Counted from the first letter of the stretch, positions 6,897-15,917 are shown. The stretch: DNA of 24,229 nucleotides from JAYSRU01 sp043720875 (GCA_043720875.1 JAYSRU010000246.1:1-24229), one strand, 5' to 3'. The notes: generated by a model from the sequence alone, not told the origin. A program made the numbers and translations.

Positions 6897-7673
6897 ATGA
6901 AAAACATAATTAAAATCACGGTGTTGCTTTTGGTAAGTTTTGCAGCTGTGATGTGCAAGAAAAAAGTGCAGCCAGCTTTAAGCGAAATAAACAAAGATTG
7001 TGGGTGTGCGAAGGAAGTGAGTGCCAAATTTTTACAAGAAGAATTAGGAAGTTTGCCTGGCGCATCTTTTGAAGCCACGAACAGAACAAACACAGACACT
7101 ACTTTTGGAAACAAAAACATAAGGTTTTATGCCGAAGAAAGCAATGCAGAATATACATGGCTTATTGGCACTGAAGTAATACATACAAGATCATTTTATC
7201 GCTATTTTGGAAACAATTTAGCAGGACAAACATTGCCCATAACCCTGATTGTGAAAAAGAAGCCGAATAACATTTGTTTGCCCATTGATAACGGCATGGA
7301 CACTGTTATACGGTATTTAACAATTGTGCATGATTCTGTTAAAGACCAAATCTATAATACACCAAATCATTTTGAAGGCACTTACAGAATGAAAGACGCC
7401 AATTTGGCTGACAGTGTAGATATTACTATCAATTTTATTGGGATAAATGAACTATCATCTGATTATATACTAATAGATAATTATGACGGTTTGGGTTCAT
7501 CCAACTTTTATATAATAAGTGACAATATCAATTATCAACAATTTATTTCTGACGGAGGTTATTATAATTATAATTCATTTTTAATAAATGTTAACGGCAC
7601 CAAAGAACTAACATTTGAAGGTTCTTGGGGCCTTCACCCAGAAAGACACTACAAAGGAAGAAAAATATTATAA
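6897..7673 (+). CDS. Putative lipoprotein with PKD-like domain
   Basis: A 258-aa protein with a lipoprotein signal: hydrophobic residues 4-18, then AAVMC with the acylated Cys at 20, followed by three lysines. It should be anchored in the outer membrane or periplasm. Residues of about 55-130 (DTTFGNKNIRFYAE, then EYTWLIGTEV and LPITLIVKKKPN) look like a PKD/Ig-like beta sandwich. The family-typical Trp is in YTWLIG. A CGC motif (about residues 35-37) lies between the anchor and the domain. The C-terminal half is beta-rich and not recognised. The stop is 10 bases before the start of the T9SS protein, so the two are probably co-transcribed and may act together at the surface. No enzyme motif is visible. 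The lipoprotein call is firm; the domain call is moderate. Confidence 0.7.
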   Translation: MKNIIKITVLLLVSFAAVMCKKKVQPALSEINKDCGCAKEVSAKFLQEELGSLPGASFEATNRTNTDTTFGNKNIRFYAEESNAEYTWLIGTEVIHTRSFYRYFGNNLAGQTLPITLIVKKKPNNICLPIDNGMDTVIRYLTIVHDSVKDQIYNTPNHFEGTYRMKDANLADSVDITINFIGINELSSDYILIDNYDGLGSSNFYIISDNINYQQFISDGGYYNYNSFLINVNGTKELTFEGSWGLHPERHYKGRKIL

Positions 7674-7683
7674 CAAAAAATTT

Positions 7684-10600
7684 ATGAAAAAAATAATAAC
7701 ATACTGTTCCATATTACTAAGCCTACAAGGCTTTTCACAATCGAATTGTTTTCATAATGTGAGCACTGATACTATAAACCCTTATAATAACTCATTGCCT
7801 GTTGGCATAGACTCAAACAAGTATTTGAATGGGTTTAATTGGTTTCCAGTTACAGCTGGGGGCTTATACGCTGATTATCCGTGTACAAACATAAGTTTTG
7901 GAGGGGTTCAATATCCCGAAATGAATAATATATTGTTAAACAGTTTGGATGACTACAATTATATTGCGGATGGTCCTTTGCCTTTAACAAAAAATGGTTG
8001 GGAATTACTTCTAGTTAACTTGGGGAGATACCCTGACAATGTAACAGCAATAACAGATGGAAATAGTTTATATGCCGTTCCTTATATAGTGATTTACAAC
8101 CGCTACAGTGGCACCATTCGTATTTTCATTAATTTTGGTATCGATCATGCGGTTGGGCAAGGTGCGGATGCAATGGGCATTCAATTGAAGTTTGTTTCTG
8201 AGCAATTACTCAGTGGTTTATTACGTTTAAATGAAGGTTCAGACCAGCCCTTAGACCAACCAACAGATGTTAACAGCATGTACTCGGTATGTAAGGCACC
8301 TGCACTAGGGCAACAATGGGCAAGCACAGATATTAAAGTGGCCTACGATCCATGCTCGTGCTATTATCCTTCCAAGTTAAAAATCAATTTAACACAAATC
8401 TCAAGCTCAAGCTTAACCTTGCACGGCAGGGCGATCACTTTAGATGATCAACCTTTGGTAAACAATACAACCTTGCAAGTAAACCCCAGCGAATACCTTT
8501 CTGGCTTTGATTATACAGGAGGATCCGTAAACAGCAAGGGCATAGCGATGCATAAATCAATTGTTGTAATGCTACAAGATTTTGAAAAAAAATATGCAGA
8601 ATACAACAAAAAACTGATTGACATAGGTGAGCATAATGCAAAAGTAAAAGAGAACCTTGCAATTATCCGTATGGCACGTTTTGTTGCAGGCTTTATTGCC
8701 GCACCTCCACTGGGCATTATCCCAAATGCAGAATTATTAGCAGAAAAAGCGGCAGAAATTGCCCAAGCTGAGAGGCAAAACATGAGTACAGACGCTATTG
8801 AAGAAGCGTATGGCCAACTGATGTTGAATGACATTGACAAAGATTGGTTTAAACTTGTATTTAAAAATACGCAAAAAAGTATAGGTGCAATAAATGCAGC
8901 TGGCGCAAAAATAATTAATACCGATCAATTGTTTCGCGTTGCCACACAAATTTATGGTGAAAAAGCAACAACATTCATTTCAAACAATTTTGTTGAACAA
9001 GTGCCACCCGTTCCCCCAACAATGCCAACTGCCAGCTTTTCCGAAATGCATTATGAAGGTTCACTAGGAGCTTCTCTTGAAGTAGGTGGTCCATCATTTT
9101 ATACACCTGGAACGTATGGCACACCCGGAACAGGCACACCAACGATAACAAAGGTATATGAATACCCTGTATACAATCAAATTTTAGGCGATTTTGCGTT
9201 GTTAAAAACACCAAAAGTTATTTTGGCAAAACAAATTGTTGGACCAATCGAAGATATAGTATCTCAAAACTTTATTACCTATACAAACGGAAACAGAGAT
9301 TTTGATTATCATAAATATGCTGCTTGGACCACCAAATACCAACTAAAACTAGCAGAAGATTTACAATATGCTATTAACCCTGCCTTAGATGTTAAAAATG
9401 TAGACATTAGGGCGTCATTTGACATTGTTGCTACACCAAGTATAATTAATCCAATACCTGAACACGCTGTCCTAAATCTATATAACGATAATAGTCAGTC
9501 AACTAACGCCAATTCAAACAACATCAATTTGGATGGTTTTATTCCTTTAAAAAGTAAAGGAGAGGCTTATCATCTCCATTACAATAATCCTGATTTCAAT
9601 AAGTCTCATTTTGGTTATTATGGAAATCCATTACCTGAAAACACTGTAGATCAAGCAATAATACGCATACAAACTCCGTACGTACCAGTCGATGCGTTTT
9701 ATCCCCTAATAAGTAGTGTAGGTATACGTAACGAATATGAAAACTTAGTAACGAATTTCCTAACCTCCACCGAGGTTGATCAAATTAGTATATACAATTC
9801 AACTACCAACACATGGACAGTTGATTTGAATAACCCACTAATTAAGAAGCCTGCTTCTATCTATCCAATATTTTCGAAAGGATACGAGTATACGTTTGAA
9901 ATTATATTGAAACTAACCGTTGACATAGAATTTAATACAGTAAATCAATATGGTCAAACGAATAAGGTTACTCACCTTTTGACCTATCCTATTCCCGATG
10001 CAAATATCTGGAGGGGAGAAGGAGCTATCACCGATTTAAATTTTAATGTTTTAACATCCCCAAATATTAACCAAATACCAGAAAATCTAACGATTTCAGA
10101 TCAAGCTTTCAATGGGCAACCAATTACGGGTTGTACGTTAGTTGGAAACAACTATACGTGTAAAGCATGGAACAAAATCATGATCAATGGTGACATGACT
10201 ACATCGAATGGATATAATGTTGCTGTAAAGGCGGGGAGATCAATAGAAGAATTACCTGAATCAAGTGTTTCACCAGAAATTATATTATCAATAGAACAAA
10301 TTTTGGACTTTTCTCACCCAATGCCACAATCCAATTCAACCTATATCCAATCATTTTGCCAAGGCATAAATGGAAATGCTCCTTCATATAATGCAAACCG
10401 CCCAGTAAAAAGTACTACAAATATACCTGTAAGTGAAGAATCGGATACTAATAATTCACGTGCAAACCCTTTCACTTTCATGCTCTACCCAAATCCAACA
10501 ACAAGCGAAACAACTATTCAGTTGAAAAACGCAAATTTTGGAGATGCAGTTGTTCGTGTGTATGACATAACTGGAAAAGAAGTGTTTATCACTATTTCTG

Positions 10601-10713
10601 CACCACAAGAAGATGTCCGTTTATTAAACGTTTCGACATTAGAACGTGGTGTTTATTTTGTGAAAGTAGATACGTATGGTGAAACTTTAACGAAACAACT
10701 CATTGTACAATAA
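7684..10713 (+). CDS. Large T9SS-secreted surface protein, function unknown
   Basis: A 1009-aa protein starting at ATG 7684; an upstream in-frame start at 7615 would lie inside the lipoprotein gene and would precede the signal peptide. A Sec signal (KKIITYCSILLSLQGFSQ) leads the chain. The C-terminus from about residue 932 is a type A T9SS sorting domain: YPNP at 935-938, GDAVVRVYDITGKEV, then LERGVYFVKV and KQLIVQ. T9SS cargo is carried across the outer membrane and released or attached to the surface. A lysine/alanine-rich helical segment, about residues 289-370, is unusual among the beta-rich remainder. Glycine/threonine/proline-rich sequence follows near residues 470-490. A stretch near 830-870 (IMINGDM, VAVKAGRSI) resembles beta-helix-like repeats seen before such sorting domains. 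No catalytic motif was recognised. Confidence 0.85.
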   Translation: MKKIITYCSILLSLQGFSQSNCFHNVSTDTINPYNNSLPVGIDSNKYLNGFNWFPVTAGGLYADYPCTNISFGGVQYPEMNNILLNSLDDYNYIADGPLPLTKNGWELLLVNLGRYPDNVTAITDGNSLYAVPYIVIYNRYSGTIRIFINFGIDHAVGQGADAMGIQLKFVSEQLLSGLLRLNEGSDQPLDQPTDVNSMYSVCKAPALGQQWASTDIKVAYDPCSCYYPSKLKINLTQISSSSLTLHGRAITLDDQPLVNNTTLQVNPSEYLSGFDYTGGSVNSKGIAMHKSIVVMLQDFEKKYAEYNKKLIDIGEHNAKVKENLAIIRMARFVAGFIAAPPLGIIPNAELLAEKAAEIAQAERQNMSTDAIEEAYGQLMLNDIDKDWFKLVFKNTQKSIGAINAAGAKIINTDQLFRVATQIYGEKATTFISNNFVEQVPPVPPTMPTASFSEMHYEGSLGASLEVGGPSFYTPGTYGTPGTGTPTITKVYEYPVYNQILGDFALLKTPKVILAKQIVGPIEDIVSQNFITYTNGNRDFDYHKYAAWTTKYQLKLAEDLQYAINPALDVKNVDIRASFDIVATPSIINPIPEHAVLNLYNDNSQSTNANSNNINLDGFIPLKSKGEAYHLHYNNPDFNKSHFGYYGNPLPENTVDQAIIRIQTPYVPVDAFYPLISSVGIRNEYENLVTNFLTSTEVDQISIYNSTTNTWTVDLNNPLIKKPASIYPIFSKGYEYTFEIILKLTVDIEFNTVNQYGQTNKVTHLLTYPIPDANIWRGEGAITDLNFNVLTSPNINQIPENLTISDQAFNGQPITGCTLVGNNYTCKAWNKIMINGDMTTSNGYNVAVKAGRSIEELPESSVSPEIILSIEQILDFSHPMPQSNSTYIQSFCQGINGNAPSYNANRPVKSTTNIPVSEESDTNNSRANPFTFMLYPNPTTSETTIQLKNANFGDAVVRVYDITGKEVFITISAPQEDVRLLNVSTLERGVYFVKVDTYGETLTKQLIVQ

Positions 10714-10855
10714 CCTAAGGCTCATACAAAAATGCTCAATTCATCGTTATTTTAAAAACATCACTCACTCATTAACAACAGTTAACTCACTTGTGAAATT
10801 CTTAAAATGCCTCGACTTGATTCTTTTGTAAAATCCTTAAACTAAACTCTAAAAA

Positions 10856-11314
10856 ATGAAAAACACTCTTATTTTACTCGTCATCATAGCATTATCTGGC
10901 TGCAACAAAGAAAAACGATATTCTCAACGCCTAATGAATGGCGAAGTGTTTAAAGTGAATGGATTATACGTTGATGGCATAAAAATATATCCTATTTATA
11001 GCGAAATTAGTTTCATAAAAACTGACATTTACAAAGAAGTTTCCACCGCAACGTGGAGCCACAAGGGCACAGGGTTCAGCACAAAAATTGAATGGCAATT
11101 TAGCGCAAAGGGTAAAATTTGCACGATCAATTATGTACAACTCTGTGAAAATTGTGATGGATCGCTAGTAACTGATCTCGATTATGCTGTGTATGCTTTA
11201 ACTGGCGCTTACAACGTTATCAACGACAAAAAGAAAAGTGTTGTGTTGGAAAGTGAAAACACTATCGGCTATGCAGGTAAAAAAGTGCGGATAGAATTGA
11301 CAAAGAAAGAATAG
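10856..11314 (+). CDS. Small putative lipoprotein, unknown family
   Basis: A 152-aa protein with a clear lipobox: hydrophobic residues 4-13, then LSGC with the acylated Cys at 16, followed by NKEKR. The rest is beta-strand-rich (WSHKGTGFSTKIEWQFSAKGK, then CTINYVQLCENCDGS), giving three cysteines in about 15 residues that could form disulfides or bind a metal. The size and alternating pattern recall small lipocalin-like Bacteroidota lipoproteins, but I do not recognise the family. It is separated from the T9SS gene by 142 bases with no obvious promoter or terminator, and it is convergent with the mechanosensitive channel gene 36 bases further on. Confidence 0.7.
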   Translation: MKNTLILLVIIALSGCNKEKRYSQRLMNGEVFKVNGLYVDGIKIYPIYSEISFIKTDIYKEVSTATWSHKGTGFSTKIEWQFSAKGKICTINYVQLCENCDGSLVTDLDYAVYALTGAYNVINDKKKSVVLESENTIGYAGKKVRIELTKKE

Positions 11315-11350
11315 ATCGAAATTTAGTATTATAGCGCTGAAGGACATTAA

Positions 11351-12451
11351 CTATGAACTTTCGCGCACGTGCATCACACGTTGCTGGAATGGTATTTCGA
11401 TGTGGTATTTTTTAAACACCCGATCTATTTCGAATCGAATTTCCGATTTATACCGTTCAATTTCCCAAGAATTATCTGCCCAAAATAATACGTTAAGTTG
11501 CATCCCATCTTGACCAAAGGAAACTAAACGCACTTCCACTTCTAGCGATTTTATCACTTTTGGATGACTCAAAGCTACTTGTTTCAATAAATCGCTTACA
11601 ATTTGTCCATCGGTACCATAAGCAACCAACACATCAATTTTGAACAATGAAGCGCTCGATTCCATACTCCAATTTTCAACATACTCTTGGGTCAATTTGG
11701 CATTTGGAATGATTAAAATATTATTGTCTTTTGTTTCGATCAATGTTGTTCTAACATTCACCTTAAGAATTTTACAAACCAACGGAATCCCCGTAGATGA
11801 ATCACGTAACTCAATAATATCTCCCACTTTTAATGTTCCTTCAAATAACAATACGATTCCTGAAAAAATATCCTTAAAAATTTCTTGCAAACCTAAACCT
11901 AAACCAACTAATAAAGCGGCAGAACCGGTGAGGAAAAAGCTTAGGTTAACATCCAATGCTTTCAAACTTGCAAAAATTACGAAAACAGAAGTAATATACT
12001 TCGCAATTTGAATGTAAACGTATTCTGAACCACGCTTATCTTCTCTCAACGCAAACCTACGATGAATATAAAGTGCGTAAACATTGACCACTATTTTCGA
12101 ACCGAAGAACAAGGCAATAATTACCATTATTTGATAAAAACTAACCGTAATAATTCGTGTTTTTATAAAATCCGCCTCCAAGAAATCTAAGAATGAAACC
12201 GTTTTGTTATTAATGCTAAAACTTCTAACCGCTATATAAAAAGCCAGCAAATAGACACTTTGTGAAAGTAAACGAAGCCAAGTAATGCGTCGTCCATCTA
12301 AATGCACATTTACACCAAGTAAATATTTTTTCAATGTGCGGTGAATTATTTTGCGCAAGAAAATGGCCAAAAAAATAATTAACGCAAGAATCAATACATT
12401 TATTAAACAAACTTGGTAAGGACCGAGTTTGAATAGACTATAGTTCATCAT
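11351..12451 (-). CDS. MscS-family mechanosensitive ion channel
   Basis: Small-conductance mechanosensitive channel homologue, 366 aa, expected in the inner membrane, where it relieves osmotic pressure. Four transmembrane segments (about 14-33, 62-78, 103-124, 150-168) precede the pore helix. The pore helix has the family's Gly/Ala packing pattern (GSAALLVGLGLGLQEIFKDI, 176-195). The beta domain (LKVGDIIEL and IIPNAKLT, about 207-255) and a cytoplasmic alpha/beta domain follow. The start is the first of two adjacent ATGs at 12451; the second (12448) is equally possible. A TTG further upstream at 12466 abuts a TATTTTTG promoter-like box and is rejected. It lies 67 bases downstream of dnaG on the same strand and has one more helix than E. 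coli MscS. Confidence 0.93.
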   Translation of the reverse strand: MMNYSLFKLGPYQVCLINVLILALIIFLAIFLRKIIHRTLKKYLLGVNVHLDGRRITWLRLLSQSVYLLAFYIAVRSFSINNKTVSFLDFLEADFIKTRIITVSFYQIMVIIALFFGSKIVVNVYALYIHRRFALREDKRGSEYVYIQIAKYITSVFVIFASLKALDVNLSFFLTGSAALLVGLGLGLQEIFKDIFSGIVLLFEGTLKVGDIIELRDSSTGIPLVCKILKVNVRTTLIETKDNNILIIPNAKLTQEYVENWSMESSASLFKIDVLVAYGTDGQIVSDLLKQVALSHPKVIKSLEVEVRLVSFGQDGMQLNVLFWADNSWEIERYKSEIRFEIDRVFKKYHIEIPFQQRVMHVRESS

Positions 12452-12455
12452 GCAA

Positions 12456-12463
12456 CAAAAATA
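12456..12463 (-). promoter_or_regulatory. Candidate -7 element TATTTTTG before the MscS gene
   Basis: On the minus strand 12463 to 12456 reads TATTTTTG, an exact TAnnTTTG match in the dnaG-mscS gap. No TTTG box lies at the usual spacing, and the implied start point falls almost on the ATG pair. It would give a leaderless or very short-leader transcript, so it remains a weak candidate. Confidence 0.25.
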
Positions 12464-12518
12464 CAATCAATTCAAAATGAAATTTATTGTAAGAGAAAAA
12501 GATACTAAACTTGGTTTG

Positions 12519-14504
12519 TTAATGCGTAATGATGCGACCTAATGCGGCATTAAATTCTTGTCTTCGGGTATCGAGTAGCATTTTCTGAACAATGAGGTCT
12601 GTCAATTCCAATTCTTCTAAGGAATCACTTTCATTTTCCAAGCGAGACATTATGATGTCAATTTCTTCACCAATTTTTGCTAATTTGAAATTGTAAATAG
12701 CCGAATCGACCGTAGATTTTAGCTTGTCTAATTCTGTAAGCGTTTGAACGCCCCATTTTTCGATCCATTTTGGGCTCAATTCATATTGTGACATTTCTAC
12801 ATCTGAGGCAAATTTAGAAAACTCAAGGTCACTGTGACTTATAAAATGTGAGACTTTATAAAATATGTTTTCTTCAACACCTTGCGCTATTAATTTATGG
12901 AGGCGGTGACAAAATGGATTCACGAAACTTAAATTATCACCTGCAAGATCCTTACAAATCAATTCAGCCACCGGCATTTGTATTTGATGGATCGTTCCCA
13001 TTTCATCTTGCAAGCTTTCTAAGATCGTTTCCGAACCATATCGAATCATTAAGCGAACTAATTCCATTTCCGCCGATTCAACATCTTTTTTAACGTCCCT
13101 TTGATTCGATTTTGCAGCAACAGTCTGTGAAACCTCAGGAACATATTTTTGCAACGGAATAGTTTGTTGCGGCATATTATTCTCTTGCGCCACCCCAACT
13201 TGACGTAATACATTCAACTCATTAAGAATTGTTTTTTCGTCAATATTTAACCGTTTCGCTGCTTGTTGAATAAATACCGAACGCACAATATTATCTGGAA
13301 TAAGCGCAATACTTGCAACGGTTTGTTTAATTAAATCTGCTCGCTTTAAAGGATCATCTCCATTTTCGTCTAACAACAAATCTGTTTTGAAAGAAATGAA
13401 ATCCTTTTGATTGTTTGCGATGAAATTTTTAAACTCCTCTTGACTTACTTTTTTAGAATATGAATCAGGATCATCTCCATCCGGAAACAATAACACCTTG
13501 ATGTTCATCCCAGCTTTGAGCAACATATCTATTCCTCGGAAAGAAGCTTTTATACCCGCGCTATCACCATCATATAAAATTGTAATGTTGTTGGTAAATC
13601 GCTTTACTAATTTGATTTGCCCTTCGGTTAATGAAGTTCCAGAACTTGAAACAACATTTTCCACACCACTTTGGTGCATTGCAATTACATCCGTATATCC
13701 TTCAACAAGGTAGCATAAATCATACTTTGAAATCGCTTGTTTCCCATGGTACAAACCATAAAGAATTGCGCTTTTATCATAGATCGGACTTTCTGGAGAA
13801 TTGAAATATTTAGCAATTTTTTTATCCGTAATTAATGTTCTGCCTCCAAAACCCAATATCCTACCTGAAGAACTATGAATTGGAAAGATTACTCTTCCAC
13901 GGTAAAAATCAAACTTGCGGTCATCTTTTTCTTTTACTAATCCAAGTTTTGTAAGGAAGTCTATTTTATACCCTTTCTGCAATGCCGCATCGGTAAAATA
14001 ATGACCGGAATTCATACAATAGCCCAACTGAAATTTTTCGATGATGTCTGGTGTAAAACCTCTTTCTTTGAAATAGCTCAGGCCAATTGTCTTTCCTTCG
14101 TCTGTAGTAAGCATCGCCTCTTTAAAATGGTCGCGCGCAAATTCGTTTATAATGTACAAACTATCCTTTTCACACGCTTGGGCTAACTCGTCTGCTGTTT
14201 GTTGTCTTTCTTCCGGAATTTCAATGTTATACCGCTTCGCCAGCCAACGCAATGCTTCAGGATAACTGTATTGTTCTAATTCCATTAAGAAACTCACCAC
14301 ACTTCCCCCTTTACCCGTAGAAAAGCATTTGAATATTTGTTTTGCAGGTGATACCACAAACGAAGGAGATTTTTCATCCACGAATGGACTCAAGCCTTTA
14401 TAATTAGCTCCCGCCTTTTTTAATTGCACAAACTCACCAATCACTTCCTCAATTCGGGAAGTTTGCATGATTTCGTCAATAATATTAGCGGGTATAGTTG
14501 CCAT
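12519..14504 (-). CDS. dnaG: DNA primase DnaG with degenerate zinc-binding motif
   Basis: Primase (661 aa) that makes RNA primers for replication. The N-terminal CHC2-type domain aligns around GLSPFVDEKSPSF and KCFSTGKGG, but the ligand positions are Ser39, Val42, Cys60 and Thr63 where E. coli-type primases have Cys, His, Cys, Cys. Zinc binding in the usual way is therefore unlikely. The catalytic core is intact: KYFNSPESPIYDKS (about 232-245), the Toprim glutamate in VEGYTD (Glu268) and the DGD metal pair (Asp312, Asp314). A low-complexity linker precedes a C-terminal helicase-interaction-type region (about 480-661). I recall similar ligand loss in other Flavobacteriia, so it is probably a lineage trait. 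It follows the MORN-like lipoprotein gene by 16 bases and is probably co-transcribed with it. Confidence 0.97.
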   Translation of the reverse strand: MATIPANIIDEIMQTSRIEEVIGEFVQLKKAGANYKGLSPFVDEKSPSFVVSPAKQIFKCFSTGKGGSVVSFLMELEQYSYPEALRWLAKRYNIEIPEERQQTADELAQACEKDSLYIINEFARDHFKEAMLTTDEGKTIGLSYFKERGFTPDIIEKFQLGYCMNSGHYFTDAALQKGYKIDFLTKLGLVKEKDDRKFDFYRGRVIFPIHSSSGRILGFGGRTLITDKKIAKYFNSPESPIYDKSAILYGLYHGKQAISKYDLCYLVEGYTDVIAMHQSGVENVVSSSGTSLTEGQIKLVKRFTNNITILYDGDSAGIKASFRGIDMLLKAGMNIKVLLFPDGDDPDSYSKKVSQEEFKNFIANNQKDFISFKTDLLLDENGDDPLKRADLIKQTVASIALIPDNIVRSVFIQQAAKRLNIDEKTILNELNVLRQVGVAQENNMPQQTIPLQKYVPEVSQTVAAKSNQRDVKKDVESAEMELVRLMIRYGSETILESLQDEMGTIHQIQMPVAELICKDLAGDNLSFVNPFCHRLHKLIAQGVEENIFYKVSHFISHSDLEFSKFASDVEMSQYELSPKWIEKWGVQTLTELDKLKSTVDSAIYNFKLAKIGEEIDIIMSRLENESDSLEELELTDLIVQKMLLDTRRQEFNAALGRIITH

Positions 14505-14520
14505 TAATTTTTGCTTTCTT

Positions 14521-14910
14521 TTAGTGGAACGTAGAATCCATTACAACGCCATCTTCGTCATAGAACTTCCACGTACCCATCATTTTGTCGTTTCTATATT
14601 CTCCCGTATAATGCATTTTACCATTCGGGTACTTCACTACAGAAAATCCTTCACGAATTCCATTTTCATAATGCGTTGTTCCTAACACAATACCTTTTTC
14701 GTTGAAATAAGTCCATAAGCCTTGGCGACGGCGCAATTCATTCACCTCGCCCTCCATCTTTATTTGTCTTCTACCCGGATACCATTCTTTGTAATGGCTG
14801 GTAGTAGTATCCATTAAACTCATTTGAGCTGGTTTCTCATTGGCTTTATTTTTTGCATCCGAACATGCAAAGAATAAAAATAAAATGGCTGTAATAGGTA
14901 AATATTTCAT
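14521..14910 (-). CDS. MORN-repeat-like (YwqK-type) lipoprotein
   Basis: A 129-aa protein with a lipoprotein signal (hydrophobic residues 3-15, Cys16 in FFACSD). The remaining sequence has repeating units of the MORN-variant type: GLWTYFNEKGIVLGTTHYENG, GFSVVKYPNGKMHYTGEY, then MMGTWKFYDEDG. Such proteins are often labelled toxin-antitoxin YwqK antitoxins, but no toxin adjoins and the signal peptide argues for an envelope role. It sits between the prenyl synthase gene (21 bases) and dnaG (16 bases), with no sign of separate control, so it may simply ride in a housekeeping operon. The function is unknown. Confidence 0.75.
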   Translation of the reverse strand: MKYLPITAILFLFFACSDAKNKANEKPAQMSLMDTTTSHYKEWYPGRRQIKMEGEVNELRRRQGLWTYFNEKGIVLGTTHYENGIREGFSVVKYPNGKMHYTGEYRNDKMMGTWKFYDEDGVVMDSTFH

Positions 14911-14931
14911 GTCTAAAATTAATTATATGTT

Positions 14932-15903
14932 CTATTTTTTTCTACTCATGGTGTACTCGACCAAGTTTAACAGTGTTGTTTTCGCGATCGATTCTGGTAC
15001 ATCTTTAATCAATACTTTTGCTTCATTAGCAATTTCTTCCATGCGCTTCGCGGCATAAATTATTCCACCCGAACGAATGACTAAATCTGTTGCCCTTTTT
15101 ATTTGAACTGGATCTTCGTTATGTCTTTTAACGATGTTGATCAATTCTTTTCTAATTTCCGGAGCACATGTATTTAACGTATAAATTAGCGGCAAAGTCA
15201 TTTTACGTTCCCGAATATCTAAACCAGCAGGCTTGCCTGTCTCCAACCCATCACCATAATCAAAGATATCATCTTTAATTTGAAATGCCAAACCTACCAT
15301 TTCACCAAACTTGTGCATGGTTTCACCCATATCTGATCTTCCAACTGAAACTGCGGCAGCTTCACAACATGCAGAAATTAAAGAGGCCGTTTTCTTTCTA
15401 ATTACTTCAAAGTATATTTCCTCGGTAATGTCCAGTTTTCGTGCTTTTTCGATTTGCAACAATTCACCTTCTGCCATTTCCCGCACTGCACGTGCAACAA
15501 TTCCTAACGCTACGTGTTGCTTTTTGTCTAAGGATAATAGCAAAATTTGACTCAATAAATAATCCCCAACGAGTACTGCAACTTTGTTTTTCCAAAGGGC
15601 ATTTACAGAGAAAAAACCTCTTCTTTCGTTGGCATCATCTACCACATCATCGTGCACCAAGGTTGCATTATGCAACAACTCTACTAAATTGGCAGCATCA
15701 TAGGTGGCATCATTCACTTCTCCCAACATTTTAGCCGTAAGAAACAAGAACATAGGCCGAACTTGTTTTCCTTTTCGCTTAATAATATAGGTTGTAATTT
15801 TATCCAACGAAGGAATATTAGACTTCATGCTTTGTTTGAAGCGAACTTCAAATTCTTTCATTTCATCCGCAATTGGTTCCAATAAACTTTCTACAGTAAT
15901 CAT
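14932..15903 (-). CDS. Long-chain trans-polyprenyl diphosphate synthase
   Basis: Type I prenyl elongating enzyme (323 aa from ATG 15903) that adds isopentenyl units to an allylic diphosphate, probably giving the menaquinone side chain. Substrate motifs are complete: KGKQVRP (44-50), first Asp-rich motif DDVVD (85-89) and second DDIFD (211-215). The residue five before the first motif is a small Ala80, and no aromatic blocks the pocket, which in this family favours long products; the exact chain length cannot be read from sequence. I chose ATG 15903, because the earlier TTG at 15912 is the last three bases of a perfect -7 box (TATATTTG). It probably heads a transcript with the MORN lipoprotein, dnaG and perhaps the channel gene. 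An IspB-type name would fit, but the product is unproven. Confidence 0.93.
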   Translation of the reverse strand: MITVESLLEPIADEMKEFEVRFKQSMKSNIPSLDKITTYIIKRKGKQVRPMFLFLTAKMLGEVNDATYDAANLVELLHNATLVHDDVVDDANERRGFFSVNALWKNKVAVLVGDYLLSQILLLSLDKKQHVALGIVARAVREMAEGELLQIEKARKLDITEEIYFEVIRKKTASLISACCEAAAVSVGRSDMGETMHKFGEMVGLAFQIKDDIFDYGDGLETGKPAGLDIRERKMTLPLIYTLNTCAPEIRKELINIVKRHNEDPVQIKRATDLVIRSGGIIYAAKRMEEIANEAKVLIKDVPESIAKTTLLNLVEYTMSRKK

Positions 15904-15909
15904 ACACCA

Positions 15910-15917
15910 CAAATATA
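15910..15917 (-). promoter_or_regulatory. Promoter -7 element TATATTTG of the prenyl synthase-dnaG group
   Basis: On the minus strand 15917 to 15910 reads TATATTTG, an exact TAnnTTTG match, six bases upstream of the ATG at 15903. No well-placed TTTG -33 box is seen. The leader would be very short. It explains why a TTG appears as a longer but false start. Confidence 0.45.

Noticed and set aside
10772..10785. TTAAC-AACA-GTTAA inverted repeat after the T9SS gene as a terminator
   Set aside because: The stem is only 5 bp, AT-rich and has no T-run; chance is likely in DNA of this composition.
11640..12011. 123-aa plus-strand reading frame opposite the MscS gene
   Set aside because: It is fully antisense to a strongly supported channel gene, and its translation shows no family pattern or plausible leader.
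14521..14910. Toxin-antitoxin module at the MORN-like gene
   Set aside because: The family is often labelled an antitoxin, but this protein has a lipoprotein signal and no partner toxin gene adjoins it.
15441..15734. His/Leu-rich 97-aa plus-strand frame opposite the prenyl synthase
   Set aside because: It is a shadow of the synthase codons, with the biased composition expected from an antisense frame and no promoter.
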